Below are positions 42,760 to 51,390 of a DNA stretch of 64,000 bases, one piece after another. This DNA comes from Pseudomonas putida (GTDB lineage Bacteria; Pseudomonadota; Gammaproteobacteria; Pseudomonadales; Pseudomonadaceae), in NCBI RefSeq assembly GCF_002025705.1, contig NZ_CP018846.1, forward strand, positions 2,471,501-2,535,500. The letters run 5' to 3'. The position numbers and the translations under genes were made by a program. How positions within the stretch are numbered: position 1 is the stretch's first letter; every line of letters begins with the position of its first letter. The notes below the pieces were generated by a model, which saw nothing but the letters and a program-made list of their open reading frames with translations, made no database searches and was not told the DNA's origin.

Positions 42760-44145
42760 TCAGTTACGGTCCAGCCAGACAGTCTGGGCATTGGTGAACT
42801 CACGCACACCAAAGTGCGACAGCTCGCGCCCGAAGCCGCTCTTCTTCACGCCACCAAACGCCACGCGGGGGTCCGAAGCGCAGTAACCGTTGATGAACAC
42901 GCCACCGGTATCCAGCGCTGCTGTCATGCGCTCGGCCAGCGCATAGTCCGCCGTGTAGATGGTCGATGCCAGGCCGAACTCGCTGTCGTTGGCCAACTCC
43001 ACCGCATGGTCGGCATCACGGGCAGTGATGATCGCCGCCACCGGCCCGAACAGTTCCTGCTTGAAGGCAGTCATGTCCGGCGTGACGTTGGCGAACACGG
43101 TCGGTGCATAGAAGTTGCCCAAGCCTTCGACCTTGTTGCCGCCCAGCAGCAGGGTGGCACCTTCGGCCAGGGTGGCCTGCACTTGGCCATCCAGTTCGTC
43201 GCGCAGGTCGTAACGGGCCATCGGGCCGATGTAGGTGTCATCTTCCAGCGGGTTGCCGAGCTTCAGCTTGCGGGTGGCTTCGACGAACTTGCTGGTGAAC
43301 GCCTCGACAATGCCTTCTTCGATGATCAGGCGCTTGGCGGCGGCGCAGACCTGGCCAGTGTTCTGGTAACGGCCAATGACGGCGGCCTGCACAGCCGCAT
43401 CCAGGTCGGCATCGGCCAGCACGATGAACGGGTCGGACCCCCCCAGTTCCAGCACGCACTTCTTCAGCGCGGCACCTGCCTGGGCACCGATGGCCATGCC
43501 GGCGCGCACGCTGCCGGTCAGGGTCACGGCTGCGATGCGCACGTCATTGATGGCGCGGGTGACACCGTCCGGGGTGACGTTCAGCACCTCGAACACGCCT
43601 TCAGGCAGGCCGGCATCCTTGAACAGTTCACCCAGCAGGTAGGCGCTGCCCATCACGTTCGGCGCGTGCTTGAGCACATAGGTGTTGCCCGCCAGGATTG
43701 CCGGCACCGCGCCACGCAGTACCTGCCAGACCGGGAAGTTCCATGGCATCACGGCGAGGATCGGGCCCAGCGGGCGGTACTCGATGCGGGCTTTGTCGAC
43801 CTGGGTTGGCTCTGCGGCCAGCATGGCCGGGCCGTGCTCGGCATACCAGCGGCACAGGCCGACGCACTTGCCGACTTCACCACGGGCTTGGGCGATCGGC
43901 TTGCCGATTTCGCGGCTGATCATCTGCGCGAAGGCTTCGGCCTTGGTTTCGAGGGTGCTGGCCAAGGCGAGCAGGTACTCGCTGCGCTGACCCAGGGACA
44001 CTTGGCGCCACTGGCCGTAGCCAGCCTTGGCACGTTGCAGCGCCGCTTCCAGTGCGGCGTCGGTGTCGAAGGGGTAGGCGCCAATCTGCTCGCCGCTGAA
44101 GGGGTCGACGGAGATGGCGTGGGTCAGGCTGCTGATCGCACTCAT
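42760..44145 (-). CDS. sad: NAD(P)-dependent succinate-semialdehyde dehydrogenase
   Basis: A 461-residue aldehyde dehydrogenase closely matching the Sad/YneI group in start (SLTHAISVDPFSGEQIGAYP), in MPWNFPVWQVLRGAVPAILA and HAPNVMGSAYLLGELFKDAG, and in LELGGSDPFIVLADADL with the catalytic Glu. The nucleophile Cys lies in YQNTGQVCAAAKRLIIEE, and the end is VFINGYCASDPRVAFGGVKK. It oxidises succinate semialdehyde to succinate, the last step of putrescine/GABA breakdown, which fits the polyamine operon 3 kb away. It is divergent from its likely regulator. Confidence 0.93.
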   Translation of the reverse strand: MSAISSLTHAISVDPFSGEQIGAYPFDTDAALEAALQRAKAGYGQWRQVSLGQRSEYLLALASTLETKAEAFAQMISREIGKPIAQARGEVGKCVGLCRWYAEHGPAMLAAEPTQVDKARIEYRPLGPILAVMPWNFPVWQVLRGAVPAILAGNTYVLKHAPNVMGSAYLLGELFKDAGLPEGVFEVLNVTPDGVTRAINDVRIAAVTLTGSVRAGMAIGAQAGAALKKCVLELGGSDPFIVLADADLDAAVQAAVIGRYQNTGQVCAAAKRLIIEEGIVEAFTSKFVEATRKLKLGNPLEDDTYIGPMARYDLRDELDGQVQATLAEGATLLLGGNKVEGLGNFYAPTVFANVTPDMTAFKQELFGPVAAIITARDADHAVELANDSEFGLASTIYTADYALAERMTAALDTGGVFINGYCASDPRVAFGGVKKSGFGRELSHFGVREFTNAQTVWLDRN

Positions 44146-44252
44146 GGCTGGAGACTCTCGTTGTTGTTAATCAGTGACGCCAGACTAGTGGGCTATGGCT
44201 TTAATGAAAACTGAATAATAATGAGCGAAACATTCACGTTTGGAGAATGACT

Positions 44253-45119
44253 GTGGACCTGGTGCAACTGGAGATCTTCAAGGCCGTGGCCGAGCAGGGC
44301 AGCATCAGCGCCGCCGCCCAGCATATCCATCGGGTGCCGTCGAACCTGACCACGCGCATCAAGCAGCTGGAGGAAGACCTTGGCGTCGAACTGTTCATCC
44401 GCGAAAAAAGCCGCCTGCGCCTGTCGCCGGCCGGCTGGAACTTCCTTGAGTACACCCGGCGCATCCTCGACCTGGTGCACGAGGCGCGGCTGACCGTGGC
44501 TGGCGAGGACCCGCAGGGCACCTTCGCCCTGGGTTCGCTGGAGAGCACGGCGGCGGTGCGTATCCCGGCGCTGCTGGCCGCCTACAACCAGCGCTACCCG
44601 AAAGTCGACCTCGACCTGTCCACCGGGCCTTCCGGGACCATGCTCGAAGGCGTGCTGTCGGGGCGCCTGGTGGCGGCATTCGTCGACGGCCCGGTGTTGC
44701 ACCCCACGCTTGAAGGCATGCCGGTGTTCGAGGAGGAGATGGTGATCATCTCGCCGCTCAACCATGCCCCGGTCACCCGTGCCCAGGACGTCAACGGCGC
44801 GAGCATCTACGCCTTCCGTGCCAACTGCTCGTATCGCCACCACTTCGAGAACTGGTTCGTCCAGGACCAGGCAGTGCCAGGCAAGATCCACGAAATGGAG
44901 TCGTACCACGGCATGCTCGCCTGTGTCAGCGCTGGCGCCGGGCTGGCCATGCTGCCGCGCAGCATGCTCGACAACATGCCCGGCTGCAGCACGGTCTGCG
45001 CCTGGCCGATGCAGGAGCAGTTCCGCTACCTCAAGACCTGGCTGGTGTGGCGTCGCGGCACGGTTTCGCGCAGCCTGAGCATGTTCGTGAAACTGCTCGA
45101 AGAACGGCGAACGGCGTGA
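44253..45119 (+). CDS. ptrR: LysR regulator of the PtrR/YneJ type
   Basis: A 288-residue LysR protein. Helix-turn-helix residues 1-60: [39 protein letters not shown]. The effector domain has [37 protein letters not shown] and [17 protein letters not shown], which I recognise from E. coli YneJ/PtrR, a putrescine-utilisation regulator also placed next to sad. GTG 44253 has GGAG 7 nt away and fits better than ATG 44247 (spacing too short). The divergent arrangement with sad, 107 bp apart, supports direct control. Confidence 0.88.
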   Translation: MDLVQLEIFKAVAEQGSISAAAQHIHRVPSNLTTRIKQLEEDLGVELFIREKSRLRLSPAGWNFLEYTRRILDLVHEARLTVAGEDPQGTFALGSLESTAAVRIPALLAAYNQRYPKVDLDLSTGPSGTMLEGVLSGRLVAAFVDGPVLHPTLEGMPVFEEEMVIISPLNHAPVTRAQDVNGASIYAFRANCSYRHHFENWFVQDQAVPGKIHEMESYHGMLACVSAGAGLAMLPRSMLDNMPGCSTVCAWPMQEQFRYLKTWLVWRRGTVSRSLSMFVKLLEERRTA

Positions 45120-45179
45120 ACAACGGCATTGGTTGGGGTCAAACATTAGGTAAGCCATCTCCTTGAGGAGGAGCTGACC

Positions 45180-45632
45180 ATGCGTAACCATCACTATGCT
45201 TTGGGCGCCACGCTGCTGATCACACTGGCGCTGCCCTGGACCCTGGCTGCCGCTGCGGAAGTGGACGACCACAACGCCCCCATCGACATGCAAGCCGTGC
45301 AACTGCAACCGCAGGAGCAGAATGGCGTGCGCTACCTGGAGGGCGGTATCGGCCAGGATGAGGCCAATGCCATGCGCCACACCAAGGGCTACGACCTGCA
45401 CGTCGAACTGTCGACCGGAGCCCACGGCCAGTTCGAAAGCGGCGCCGCAGTCGATATCCAGAATGCACAAGGCAAGTCGGTGTTGAGTCTTCAGGATGCC
45501 GGCCCGCTGGTGTATGTCCAGCTGCCGCCGGGCCAGTACAAGGTCGTAGGCCAGGGGCAGGGTACTACGGTCCAGCAAATGGTCACGGTCAATGGCAAGA
45601 CGCCTGCCACTGCAAGCCTGAACTGGCACTGA
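45180..45632 (+). CDS. Secreted small protein with carboxypeptidase-regulatory-like fold
   Basis: A 150-residue periplasmic protein with a signal peptide of about 26 residues (ALPWTLAAAA). The mature part is beta-rich: GVRYLEGGIGQDEANAM, YDLHVELSTGAHGQF, AAVDIQNAQGKSVLSLQDA, then YVQLPPGQYKVVGQGQGTTV, the transthyretin-like 'LPPG.Y.V' turn of carboxypeptidase-regulatory domains. The ribosome site AGGAGGAG is strong. It sits between ptrR and a PhyH gene on the same strand. Function unknown; a binding or scaffold role is a guess. Confidence 0.75.
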   Translation: MRNHHYALGATLLITLALPWTLAAAAEVDDHNAPIDMQAVQLQPQEQNGVRYLEGGIGQDEANAMRHTKGYDLHVELSTGAHGQFESGAAVDIQNAQGKSVLSLQDAGPLVYVQLPPGQYKVVGQGQGTTVQQMVTVNGKTPATASLNWH

Positions 45633-45687
45633 TCGGCGTCAACAGGCGGAGTGCAGTTGCACTTCGCCTGAGCAGGAGCCTGTCGGC

Positions 45688-46434
45688 ATGAGCCTCGACC
45701 CACAACTGCAAACGCTGCATGAGCAGGGCTACCTGGTGCTGCGCGGTGTGCTCGATGGTTTGCGCGTAGCGTTGCTGCGCTGCGCCATCAACGACCTGCA
45801 GCCGCTGCACTGGGATTATCAAGGCCTGTTGGAACACTACAAGTGCGTCTTCAATCGCGACCCGCTGTGGTTGCCATTTCTCGACCTGCCGCCGTTGATC
45901 GACCTCGCCGAAGCTGCGCTAGGCGCAGATTGCCACGTGATTGGCCAGACCGCCTGGCGCAGCCACCCTGGCTACCCAGGCATGGGCCTGCACCTGGATC
46001 ATCTACCCATGGTGTTGCCGGAATGGCTGGTTGCACGTGGCGATTTTTGTCAGGCCATGCAAATTCTGACTGCACAGGTGTACCTGAGCGATATCGACCT
46101 CGACATCGGTCCTACTTGGGTAGTGCCCGGCAGCCATCGCGCTGCGCGCCCACCGCAGCCTGGCGAGTGCCATTGGCAGGGTCGTGAAGCGCGGCCAGTG
46201 CTGTGCCAGGCGGGCGACGCGCTGCTGTTTCGCAGCGATCTCTGGCACAGCGGTGGCGCCAACTGCAGCCATGGGCGCGAGCGCGACATGCTGCAGGTGC
46301 ACTACGGCCGGCGCATGGTGGCGCAGAAGTTTTCCCCCTACCTGCGCTGGCAATTCAACCCGCAGGTGCTGGCGCAAGCGACACCGCGGCAACGGCGCTT
46401 GCTGGGGGAGCATGAGGAGGCCGAATACGACTGA
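45688..46434 (+). CDS. Phytanoyl-CoA dioxygenase (PhyH)-family Fe(II)/2-oxoglutarate oxygenase
   Basis: A 248-residue enzyme. The iron facial triad is readable: His102 and Asp104 in GMGLHLDHLPMV and His187 in SDLWHSGGAN, with GPTWVVPGSHRAARPP between. Arg in GRERDMLQVHYGRR probably binds 2-oxoglutarate. No signal peptide, so cytosolic. Substrates of bacterial PhyH proteins vary widely, and nothing nearby fixes this one. It lies 55 bp after the small secreted protein and may share its transcript. Confidence 0.83.
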   Translation: MSLDPQLQTLHEQGYLVLRGVLDGLRVALLRCAINDLQPLHWDYQGLLEHYKCVFNRDPLWLPFLDLPPLIDLAEAALGADCHVIGQTAWRSHPGYPGMGLHLDHLPMVLPEWLVARGDFCQAMQILTAQVYLSDIDLDIGPTWVVPGSHRAARPPQPGECHWQGREARPVLCQAGDALLFRSDLWHSGGANCSHGRERDMLQVHYGRRMVAQKFSPYLRWQFNPQVLAQATPRQRRLLGEHEEAEYD

Positions 46435-46487
46435 GGCGGTTCGTTAGCGTAGGTAAATTCAAGCAATGCTGGCAATTCACTTTCAAC

Positions 46488-46516
46488 TTTCTGATTATCT
46501 GGACAATAATCAGAAA
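46488..46516. promoter_or_regulatory. Perfect 11-7-11 AT-rich dyad upstream of pagL
   Basis: TTTCTGATTAT (46488-46498), spacer CTGGACA, ATAATCAGAAA (46506-46516). It lies 54 bp after the PhyH stop and 131 bp before pagL. It could be an operator of a dimeric regulator or an AT-rich terminator. No PhoP-box-like direct repeat was seen. Confidence 0.5.
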
Positions 46517-46646
46517 AGTATTACTCCGTGTGACCGGTTGGATGCACCGCTCACCGCAAAAATCGAGGGGCCCAAGCCCCCATTTGCCAGCAAACGTTGC
46601 CAGTGGGCAACGACTTGCCCGCGTTGACCATCAGGAGAAGTCATTG

Positions 46647-47168
46647 ATGAAAAACCGTCTTGCCAGCACGCTGGTTGTCGCCCTATTGGCCGTCGCCGGC
46701 ACCAGCCTGGCCCAGGCCGCGCAGGTTTCCGGTGCCGTGGGGGCCACCGGCCAGGGCGACATGACCTACCGTCTCGGTATGTCGTTCGACTGGGACAAGA
46801 AGTGGCTGCAGAGTGACATCGGTTATGTAACCGGCTATTGGGACGCAGCCTACACCTACTGGGAAGGTGGCGATGCCAGCGGCGCTCACTCGCTGTCGTT
46901 CAGCCCGGTGTTCACCTATGAGTTCAGTGGTTTCACCTACACCCCCTACATCGAAGCCGGTATTGGCCTGGCGGCCTTCTCCAAGACCGACGTGGGCGAT
47001 CAGCGCCTCGGTTCGTCGGTCAACTTCGAAGACCGCATCGGCTTCGGCCTGAAGCTGCCGGGCGAGCAGAAAGTGGGTGTCCGTGCGATTCACTACTCCA
47101 ATGCCGGCATCAAGCAGCCGAACGACGGGATCGAATCGTACTCGCTGTTCTACAGCAAGGGGTTCTGA
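46647..47168 (+). CDS. pagL: Lipid A 3-O-deacylase
   Basis: A 173-residue outer-membrane barrel enzyme. Signal peptide residues 1-24 (ends LAQA). Strands such as LGMSFDWDKKWLQSDIGYVT and FTYTPYIEAGIGLAAFS follow. The active site is His149, Ser151 and Glu163 in AIHYSNAGIKQPNDGIESYS. The spacing H-x-S and S-x11-E is identical to that of characterised P. aeruginosa PagL (His126, Ser128, Glu140 of the mature enzyme). It ends in a C-terminal F. It removes the 3-linked acyl chain of lipid A. ATG 46647 has AGGAGA 8 nt upstream, and residues of the longer frame are not part of a signal. Confidence 0.93.
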   Translation: MKNRLASTLVVALLAVAGTSLAQAAQVSGAVGATGQGDMTYRLGMSFDWDKKWLQSDIGYVTGYWDAAYTYWEGGDASGAHSLSFSPVFTYEFSGFTYTPYIEAGIGLAAFSKTDVGDQRLGSSVNFEDRIGFGLKLPGEQKVGVRAIHYSNAGIKQPNDGIESYSLFYSKGF

Positions 47169-47173
47169 TGCCG

Positions 47174-47192
47174 GGGGCCGCAATGCGGCCCC
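47174..47192. terminator. Bidirectional terminator between pagL and the TonB receptor
   Basis: GGGGCCGC (47174-47181), loop AAT, GCGGCCCC (47185-47192), with outer ATGC/GCAT able to extend it. It is placed between convergent genes, followed by ATTCTAG. Confidence 0.7.
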
Positions 47193-47198
47193 AGCATT

Positions 47199-49334
47199 CT
47201 AGAAGGTGTAGGCAACCCCAGCCTGCACCGTGCGCGGCGCCCCAGGGTACACGTAGGTGTTGAACGCCCCCTCGTCATACCCCTTGTTGAATACGTTCTT
47301 CACATCCAGGTTCAACCGCACGTGCTCGTTGACCTTGTAGAAGCTCAGCAGGTCGACCACGCTGTAGCGCTCCATGGTGTAGGTCGTCGCTGCCGTCTGC
47401 CCGGCGCGGTCGTCCACGTATTTCACGCCAACCCCCAGCCCCAGCCCCTTGGCCAGCCCGTCCTGGAACTCATAGGTATTGAGCAGGCTGAAGCTGTTGC
47501 GCGGGATGTTCGCCAGGCGGGTACCAGTGGGGATGCTGTTGTCCTTGGTCACCTCGGCGTCGACGTATGCATAGCCACCGATCATCCGCCATTCCGGCGT
47601 CAGGTTGCCCGCGACGTTGATGTCCAGGCCGCGGCTGCGTACTTCGCCGGCAGCGACGCTGTAGGTGCCACTCGGGTCGTTCGGGTCGCGGGTCAGCACG
47701 TTTTCCTTGACGATGTGGTAGATCGCGGCGTCGACGCTGAGCTGGCGGTCGAGTGCCTCCCACTTCACGCCCAGCTCGTAAGACTTGCCTTTTTCCGGGT
47801 CGAAGCCGGTGCCTTGCAGGCTGGCGCCGCTGTTGGGCTTGAACGAGCGCGCGGTGTTGGCGTACACGGCGACGGTATCGGTCAGGTCGTAGATCAGGCC
47901 GAAGCGGGGCGTGACGCCGTTCTCGCCCTTGTTGAAGTCACCGGCATTGTTGAGCTTGTTGTCGTAGTCATGCTCGAAACGCTCGAAACGTACCCCGGCA
48001 AGGGCTTTCAGGCGCTCGGTCAGGGCCACCTGATCCTGGATGAACGCTGCCCAGGTCTTGAGGTTTTCCTTGTCATGGGTGGTGGTGCGGGTCAGGGCAG
48101 GGCGCGGCTGGCCCAGCACCGGGTCGAAGATGTCGATCGGGTAGGCGCCGGTCCCTGCAGCCGAACGCTGGATGATCGAGTTGTAGTCGTAATCTTCGTA
48201 CTCGATGCCGGTCAGCAGCGTGTGGCTGAAGCCGCCGGTGTCAAAGTGGCCGGTAAGGTTGAGCTGGTAGTCGCGGTCGGTCCACTCCAGCTTGCGGTAG
48301 TTGAAGTTGCGCCCCAGCGTGCGGCCGTCGGCCTGCAGGCCGTTGGCTTCCACGGCGTTGCCCTTGAGCGAGCCGTCCAGCCATTGCATGCCGCCACCCA
48401 AGGCCCAGTTGTCGTTGAGCAGGTGCTCGAAGCGCAGCTGGGCCATGTTGTTGTCGTTGTGCAGCAGGTTGTCGCTGCCTTTTTCCCAGATGTTGGTGTC
48501 GCGCGAGGCGCTGCCGAGCTGGCCGGGCAGGCGGGTCAGGCCGCGGTCCAGTGGGTGGTTGTTGCGCATGAAGTCGCCTTCGAAGATGACCTTGGTGGCA
48601 TCGTTGACCTGCCAGCTGATCACCGGCGCGACGTCATAGCGCTCGCTTTCGACATCGTCACGGAAACTGTCGCCGCCTTCGCCTAGCACATTCAGGCGAT
48701 AGGCCAGCGAGCCATCGGCGTTCAACGGCCCGCTGGCATCCAGGGTGGCCCGGTGCATGCCCTGGTCATCGAACTGGCTGCCCAGGGTGACCTTGGGCTC
48801 GGCCAGCGGCTGCTTGCTGACCACGTTGAAGGTGCCGCCGGGGTCGCCGCGGCCATACAGGCTGGTGGCCGGGCCGCGGATCACTTCCAGGCGTTCGACG
48901 GTGTTGGCATCGGGAGCGTTGGGGTAGCCGCGGTTGATCGGGAAGCCGTTGCGGTAGAACTCGCCGGTGGTGAAGCCGCGCACGGTGAAGGTGGTCAGGC
49001 CCTGGCCACCGAAGTTGTTGGCGCGGCCAACGCCACCGGCATAGTCCAGGCCATCCTGCAGGCGGGTGGCACCGGTGTCTTCAAGCACATCCTTGGGCAC
49101 CACGCTGATCGACTGCGGGGTCTCGTGCAGGGCCGTGTCGGTGCGTGTGGCGCTGGCCGAGCGGCTGGCCTTGTAGCCGTCTACCGGGCCATCGGCACGC
49201 TCGCTGTCGGCGCTGCTGGTGATGTTCAGGGCCTGGAGTTCGATCTGGGCGCTGTCGCCGAGCGGCTCAGGCTCGGCAAAGGCCAGCGGGGAGAGAGCTT
49301 GAAGCACACAAAGCGAAACGAACGTGCGACGCAT
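47199..49334 (-). CDS. TonB-dependent siderophore receptor
   Basis: A 711-residue outer-membrane transporter. Signal peptide about residues 1-20. TonB-box-like and linker segment (QIELQALNITSS). Plug domain with ETPQSISVVPKDVLEDTG, TFTVRGFTTGEFYRNGFP and LEVIRGPATSLYGRGDPGGT, then a 22-strand barrel ending ...QAGVAYTF with C-terminal Phe. It has no N-terminal signalling domain, so it is not a FecA-type sensor. The plug style suits hydroxamate (ferrichrome/ferrioxamine-like) uptake, but the ligand is inferred only. A Fur-box-like site precedes it. No sigma/anti-sigma pair nearby. Confidence 0.9.
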   Translation of the reverse strand: MRRTFVSLCVLQALSPLAFAEPEPLGDSAQIELQALNITSSADSERADGPVDGYKASRSASATRTDTALHETPQSISVVPKDVLEDTGATRLQDGLDYAGGVGRANNFGGQGLTTFTVRGFTTGEFYRNGFPINRGYPNAPDANTVERLEVIRGPATSLYGRGDPGGTFNVVSKQPLAEPKVTLGSQFDDQGMHRATLDASGPLNADGSLAYRLNVLGEGGDSFRDDVESERYDVAPVISWQVNDATKVIFEGDFMRNNHPLDRGLTRLPGQLGSASRDTNIWEKGSDNLLHNDNNMAQLRFEHLLNDNWALGGGMQWLDGSLKGNAVEANGLQADGRTLGRNFNYRKLEWTDRDYQLNLTGHFDTGGFSHTLLTGIEYEDYDYNSIIQRSAAGTGAYPIDIFDPVLGQPRPALTRTTTHDKENLKTWAAFIQDQVALTERLKALAGVRFERFEHDYDNKLNNAGDFNKGENGVTPRFGLIYDLTDTVAVYANTARSFKPNSGASLQGTGFDPEKGKSYELGVKWEALDRQLSVDAAIYHIVKENVLTRDPNDPSGTYSVAAGEVRSRGLDINVAGNLTPEWRMIGGYAYVDAEVTKDNSIPTGTRLANIPRNSFSLLNTYEFQDGLAKGLGLGVGVKYVDDRAGQTAATTYTMERYSVVDLLSFYKVNEHVRLNLDVKNVFNKGYDEGAFNTYVYPGAPRTVQAGVAYTF

Positions 49335-49394
49335 CGACGGTACGATCCTGGAGTAGGGCGCTGGAGGGGAGTGTGGGAAGCGCCGAGAAAATAC

Positions 49395-49409
49395 TACGAA
49401 TCATTATCA
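49395..49409 (-). promoter_or_regulatory. Fur-box-like site before the TonB receptor
   Basis: On the minus strand TGATAATGATTCGTA: the first nine bases match the Fur consensus (TGATAATNATTATCA) and the right arm is partial. It lies about 60-75 bp upstream of the receptor start in AT-rich DNA, as expected for iron-repressed uptake. Confidence 0.6.
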
Positions 49410-49465
49410 AATGCATTAATTTTAAGTGGCACTGGTGTACCAGATACCATTTGGTTTGCTGGCCT

Positions 49466-49557
49466 GGCCTTTTCGCGGGCAAGCCCGCTCCCACAGGCAC
49501 CGGCAGGCTTCAGGCTGCTGGTATACCTGTGGGAGCGGGCTTGCCCGCGAAAAGGCC
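49466..49557. repeat. Inverted REP pair (type A), perfect 32-bp arms
   Basis: GGCCTTTTCGCGGGCAAGCC..., continuing to CCACAGG (49466-49497), is the exact reverse complement of 49526-49557. The spacer is 28 bp. It lies upstream of the TonB receptor and downstream of the universal stress gene. Confidence 0.92.
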
Positions 49558-49576
49558 GGTTCAGGCAGTGCAGTGC

Positions 49577-50467
49577 TCAGTGAGCAGCCCTGATCGCCAG
49601 TACGTTGCACAACGGATGCTCCAGCACATGGGCCGTGGTGCCACCCAGGAACGTCTGCATCGCATCATGCCGATGGCTGCCCATGACGATCACATCGACC
49701 CGGCTGTGGCTGACGAACTGGGCAATCGCCCGGATCGCCGCACCTTCGACAAAATGCCGCCGCTCCAGTGGTATCTGGTGATGGTCGCCCAACCGGTTGA
49801 ACGCCGCCCGCTGCGCCGTACGCACGCTGCCATCGAACCCCGGCATGGTCACGGTGCCTGCACCGAAGTCGGCGATATGGGTCTTGGCCGCATCGCACAC
49901 ATGCAGCAGGTGCAGTTCGGCGTTGCATTGCAGGGCCAGGGCATGGGCGCTGTAAATCACCTGGTCGTCCAGGTGTTCGCCCGCACCGTGGCAGTTGAGG
50001 TCGACCGCCGCCGCAATCTGCCGGGGCAGCGGCAGGCGAATGTCGCTGACCAGGTGCACGGCCACCGGGCTTTCCTTGAGCAATTGCCAGTCCAGCGGCG
50101 TGACCAGAAGGCGCTTGAGTACCGGTTCGTGCTGCACGTCCTTGACCAGCAGGTCGCAGCCCAGCCGTTCGATACGCTCGAGCACACTGCCCAGAGGGTC
50201 GCGGGTCAGCAGCAGTTCGGTGGACACATCGAGCCCGGCGTTGCCCAGCTGCTCGGCTTCGTCGGCCAGCCACTGGCGATTGTCGCCGAGCAGTCGCTCA
50301 CGCTCGCGGCCGTCGCTCATCAGGCCGAAGGTGTCGACATCGTCGACGAACACATTGATATCCAGCAGGGCACCACTGGACTCCGCCAGCGCCGCCGCGC
50401 GCTGCAGCGCCGGGGTATGGCGCATTTGCGGGCCGAGCATGACCAACAGACGCTTGAACTGGCTCAT
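49577..50467 (-). CDS. Two-domain universal stress protein (UspE-like)
   Basis: A 296-residue protein made of two UspA-like halves. The first has SQFKRLLVMLGPQMRHTPAL and LLLTRDPLGSVLERIERLGC; the second has VDLNCHGAGEHLDDQVIYSA and ends VSHSRVDVIVMGSHRHDAMQ with GGTTAHVLEHPLCNVLAI, close to the nucleotide-binding G-x-x-x-H pattern. The tandem form is that of UspE. It is cytosolic and linked to stress survival and adhesion in other bacteria. ATG 50467 has GGAGG 6 nt away, unlike the longer frame. Its promoter side is shared with the mntP riboswitch region. Confidence 0.87.
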   Translation of the reverse strand: MSQFKRLLVMLGPQMRHTPALQRAAALAESSGALLDINVFVDDVDTFGLMSDGRERERLLGDNRQWLADEAEQLGNAGLDVSTELLLTRDPLGSVLERIERLGCDLLVKDVQHEPVLKRLLVTPLDWQLLKESPVAVHLVSDIRLPLPRQIAAAVDLNCHGAGEHLDDQVIYSAHALALQCNAELHLLHVCDAAKTHIADFGAGTVTMPGFDGSVRTAQRAAFNRLGDHHQIPLERRHFVEGAAIRAIAQFVSHSRVDVIVMGSHRHDAMQTFLGGTTAHVLEHPLCNVLAIRAAH

Positions 50468-50595
50468 CGCACACCTCCACGTGTGGCAGCCCCCCGGTTC
50501 ATGCCATGTCATCTGGTCTGTACAGTCTAGACCCCGTTGCGCCAGGCAAAACCTTTCACGCTTTTTTCACCAAGCACTGGTATCATCGCGCCACT

Positions 50596-50702
50596 CATTG
50601 GGGAGTAGCCTGCCGTCGCGCACTGCGAAGGCGCTCTGGTCAACATATTTGGCAACCTGCCATGGCCAGCGCATCCACCCGGATTGGCGAGACCAACGAC
50701 CT
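50596..50702 (+). ncRNA. yybP-ykoY manganese riboswitch
   Basis: The conserved parts appear in order: TTGGGGAGTAGCC (50598-50610), the CGCGCACTGCGAAGGCGC arm, TCAACATATTTGGCAACC (50640-50657), CATGGCCAGCGCATCC and finally ATTGGCGAGACCAACGACC (50683-50701). TTGG and CCAA can close the P1 helix. This is the known Mn2+-sensing fold found before mntP genes. It lies about 70 nt before the mntP start, with an expression-platform stem between. The recognition is by consensus memory, not by a covariance search. Confidence 0.88.
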
Positions 50703-50713
50703 TCCTGCAGCCA

Positions 50714-50756
50714 AGCCGGGCCTGCAGGTCGTCTGTCGTTGACTCGTTGCCCGGCT
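50714..50756 (+). promoter_or_regulatory. Expression-platform stem next to the mntP ribosome site
   Basis: AGCCGGGC (50714-50721) pairs with GCCCGGCT (50749-50756), directly touching the Shine-Dalgarno GGAG at 50757-50760. A competing CCTGCAG/CTGCAGG stem overlaps the left arm (50704-50728). Switching between them could hide or free the ribosome site. Confidence 0.5.
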
Positions 50757-50768
50757 GGAGTCTGATCG

Positions 50769-51335
50769 TTGAATCCCATTTCCCTCGTCTTTCTCGCCTT
50801 CGCCATGTCCACGGACGCCTTCGCGGCCGCCATTGGCAAAGGTTCCAGCCTGCACAAGCCACGCCTGGCCGAGGCCCTGCGCACCGGCCTGATCTTTGGC
50901 GTCATCGAAGCCATCACCCCGGTCATCGGCTGGCTGCTTGGCCAGGCGGCCAGTCAGTATGTCGAACAGTGGGACCACTGGATCGCCTTTACCCTGTTGC
51001 TGCTGCTCGGCGCGCACATGGTGCACGCCGGCCTGAAGCCGGATGACGAAGTAGAGGAAAAACAGAGCCAGCACTCGTTCTGGATCCTTGCGGTGACAGC
51101 CGTTGCCACCAGTATCGATGCCCTGGCAGTGGGCGTCGGTCTGGCCTTCGTCGACGTGAACATCTGGGTGGCGGCCGCGGCGATCGGCCTGGCGACCATG
51201 ACCATGGTGACCATTGGCACCATGCTCGGGCGTGCGCTGGGTTCGGTGGTGGGCAAGCGCGCCGAGATCGTTGGTGGCATCGTGCTGATGCTGGTCGGCG
51301 CAACCATTCTCTACGAGCACCTTACAGCGGTGTAA
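50769..51335 (+). CDS. mntP: Manganese efflux pump
   Basis: A 188-residue six-helix inner-membrane protein. [20 protein letters not shown] and the later [19 protein letters not shown] carry the paired 'S-T-D-A-F / S-I-D-A-L' Asp motifs of Mnt[21 protein letters not shown] and a short charged loop ([13 protein letters not shown]) separate the two halves. It exports Mn2+ to avoid toxicity. The start codon is TTG at 50769, chosen because GGAG lies 8 nt upstream and the protein begins like its family there. Control by the Mn riboswitch upstream is expected. Confidence 0.94.
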   Translation: MNPISLVFLAFAMSTDAFAAAIGKGSSLHKPRLAEALRTGLIFGVIEAITPVIGWLLGQAASQYVEQWDHWIAFTLLLLLGAHMVHAGLKPDDEVEEKQSQHSFWILAVTAVATSIDALAVGVGLAFVDVNIWVAAAAIGLATMTMVTIGTMLGRALGSVVGKRAEIVGGIVLMLVGATILYEHLTAV

Positions 51336-51390
51336 TACGCGGGTTGTCGGGTATGATGCAGCCCCGACATTTCCCACGAGGCCTGCCCCC

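Noticed and set aside
42718..44214. 498-codon plus-strand frame opposite sad
   Set aside because: Antisense shadow that starts inside a REP; sad is unmistakable on the other strand.
44193..45629. 478-codon minus-strand frame opposite ptrR and the small secreted protein
   Set aside because: It crosses two genes with strong starts on the plus strand and shows no domain.
46647..47168. PhoP-box control of pagL
   Set aside because: No (T/G)GTTTA direct repeat with 5-bp spacing was seen upstream; only an inverted repeat is present.
47322..48686. 454-codon plus-strand frame opposite the TonB receptor
   Set aside because: Antisense shadow of a clear receptor gene; no signal peptide or family pattern.
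49466..49557. Repeated palindromes considered as a CRISPR array
   Set aside because: Units come in inverted pairs at scattered intergenic sites, not as regularly spaced direct repeats, and no cas gene is present; they are REP elements.
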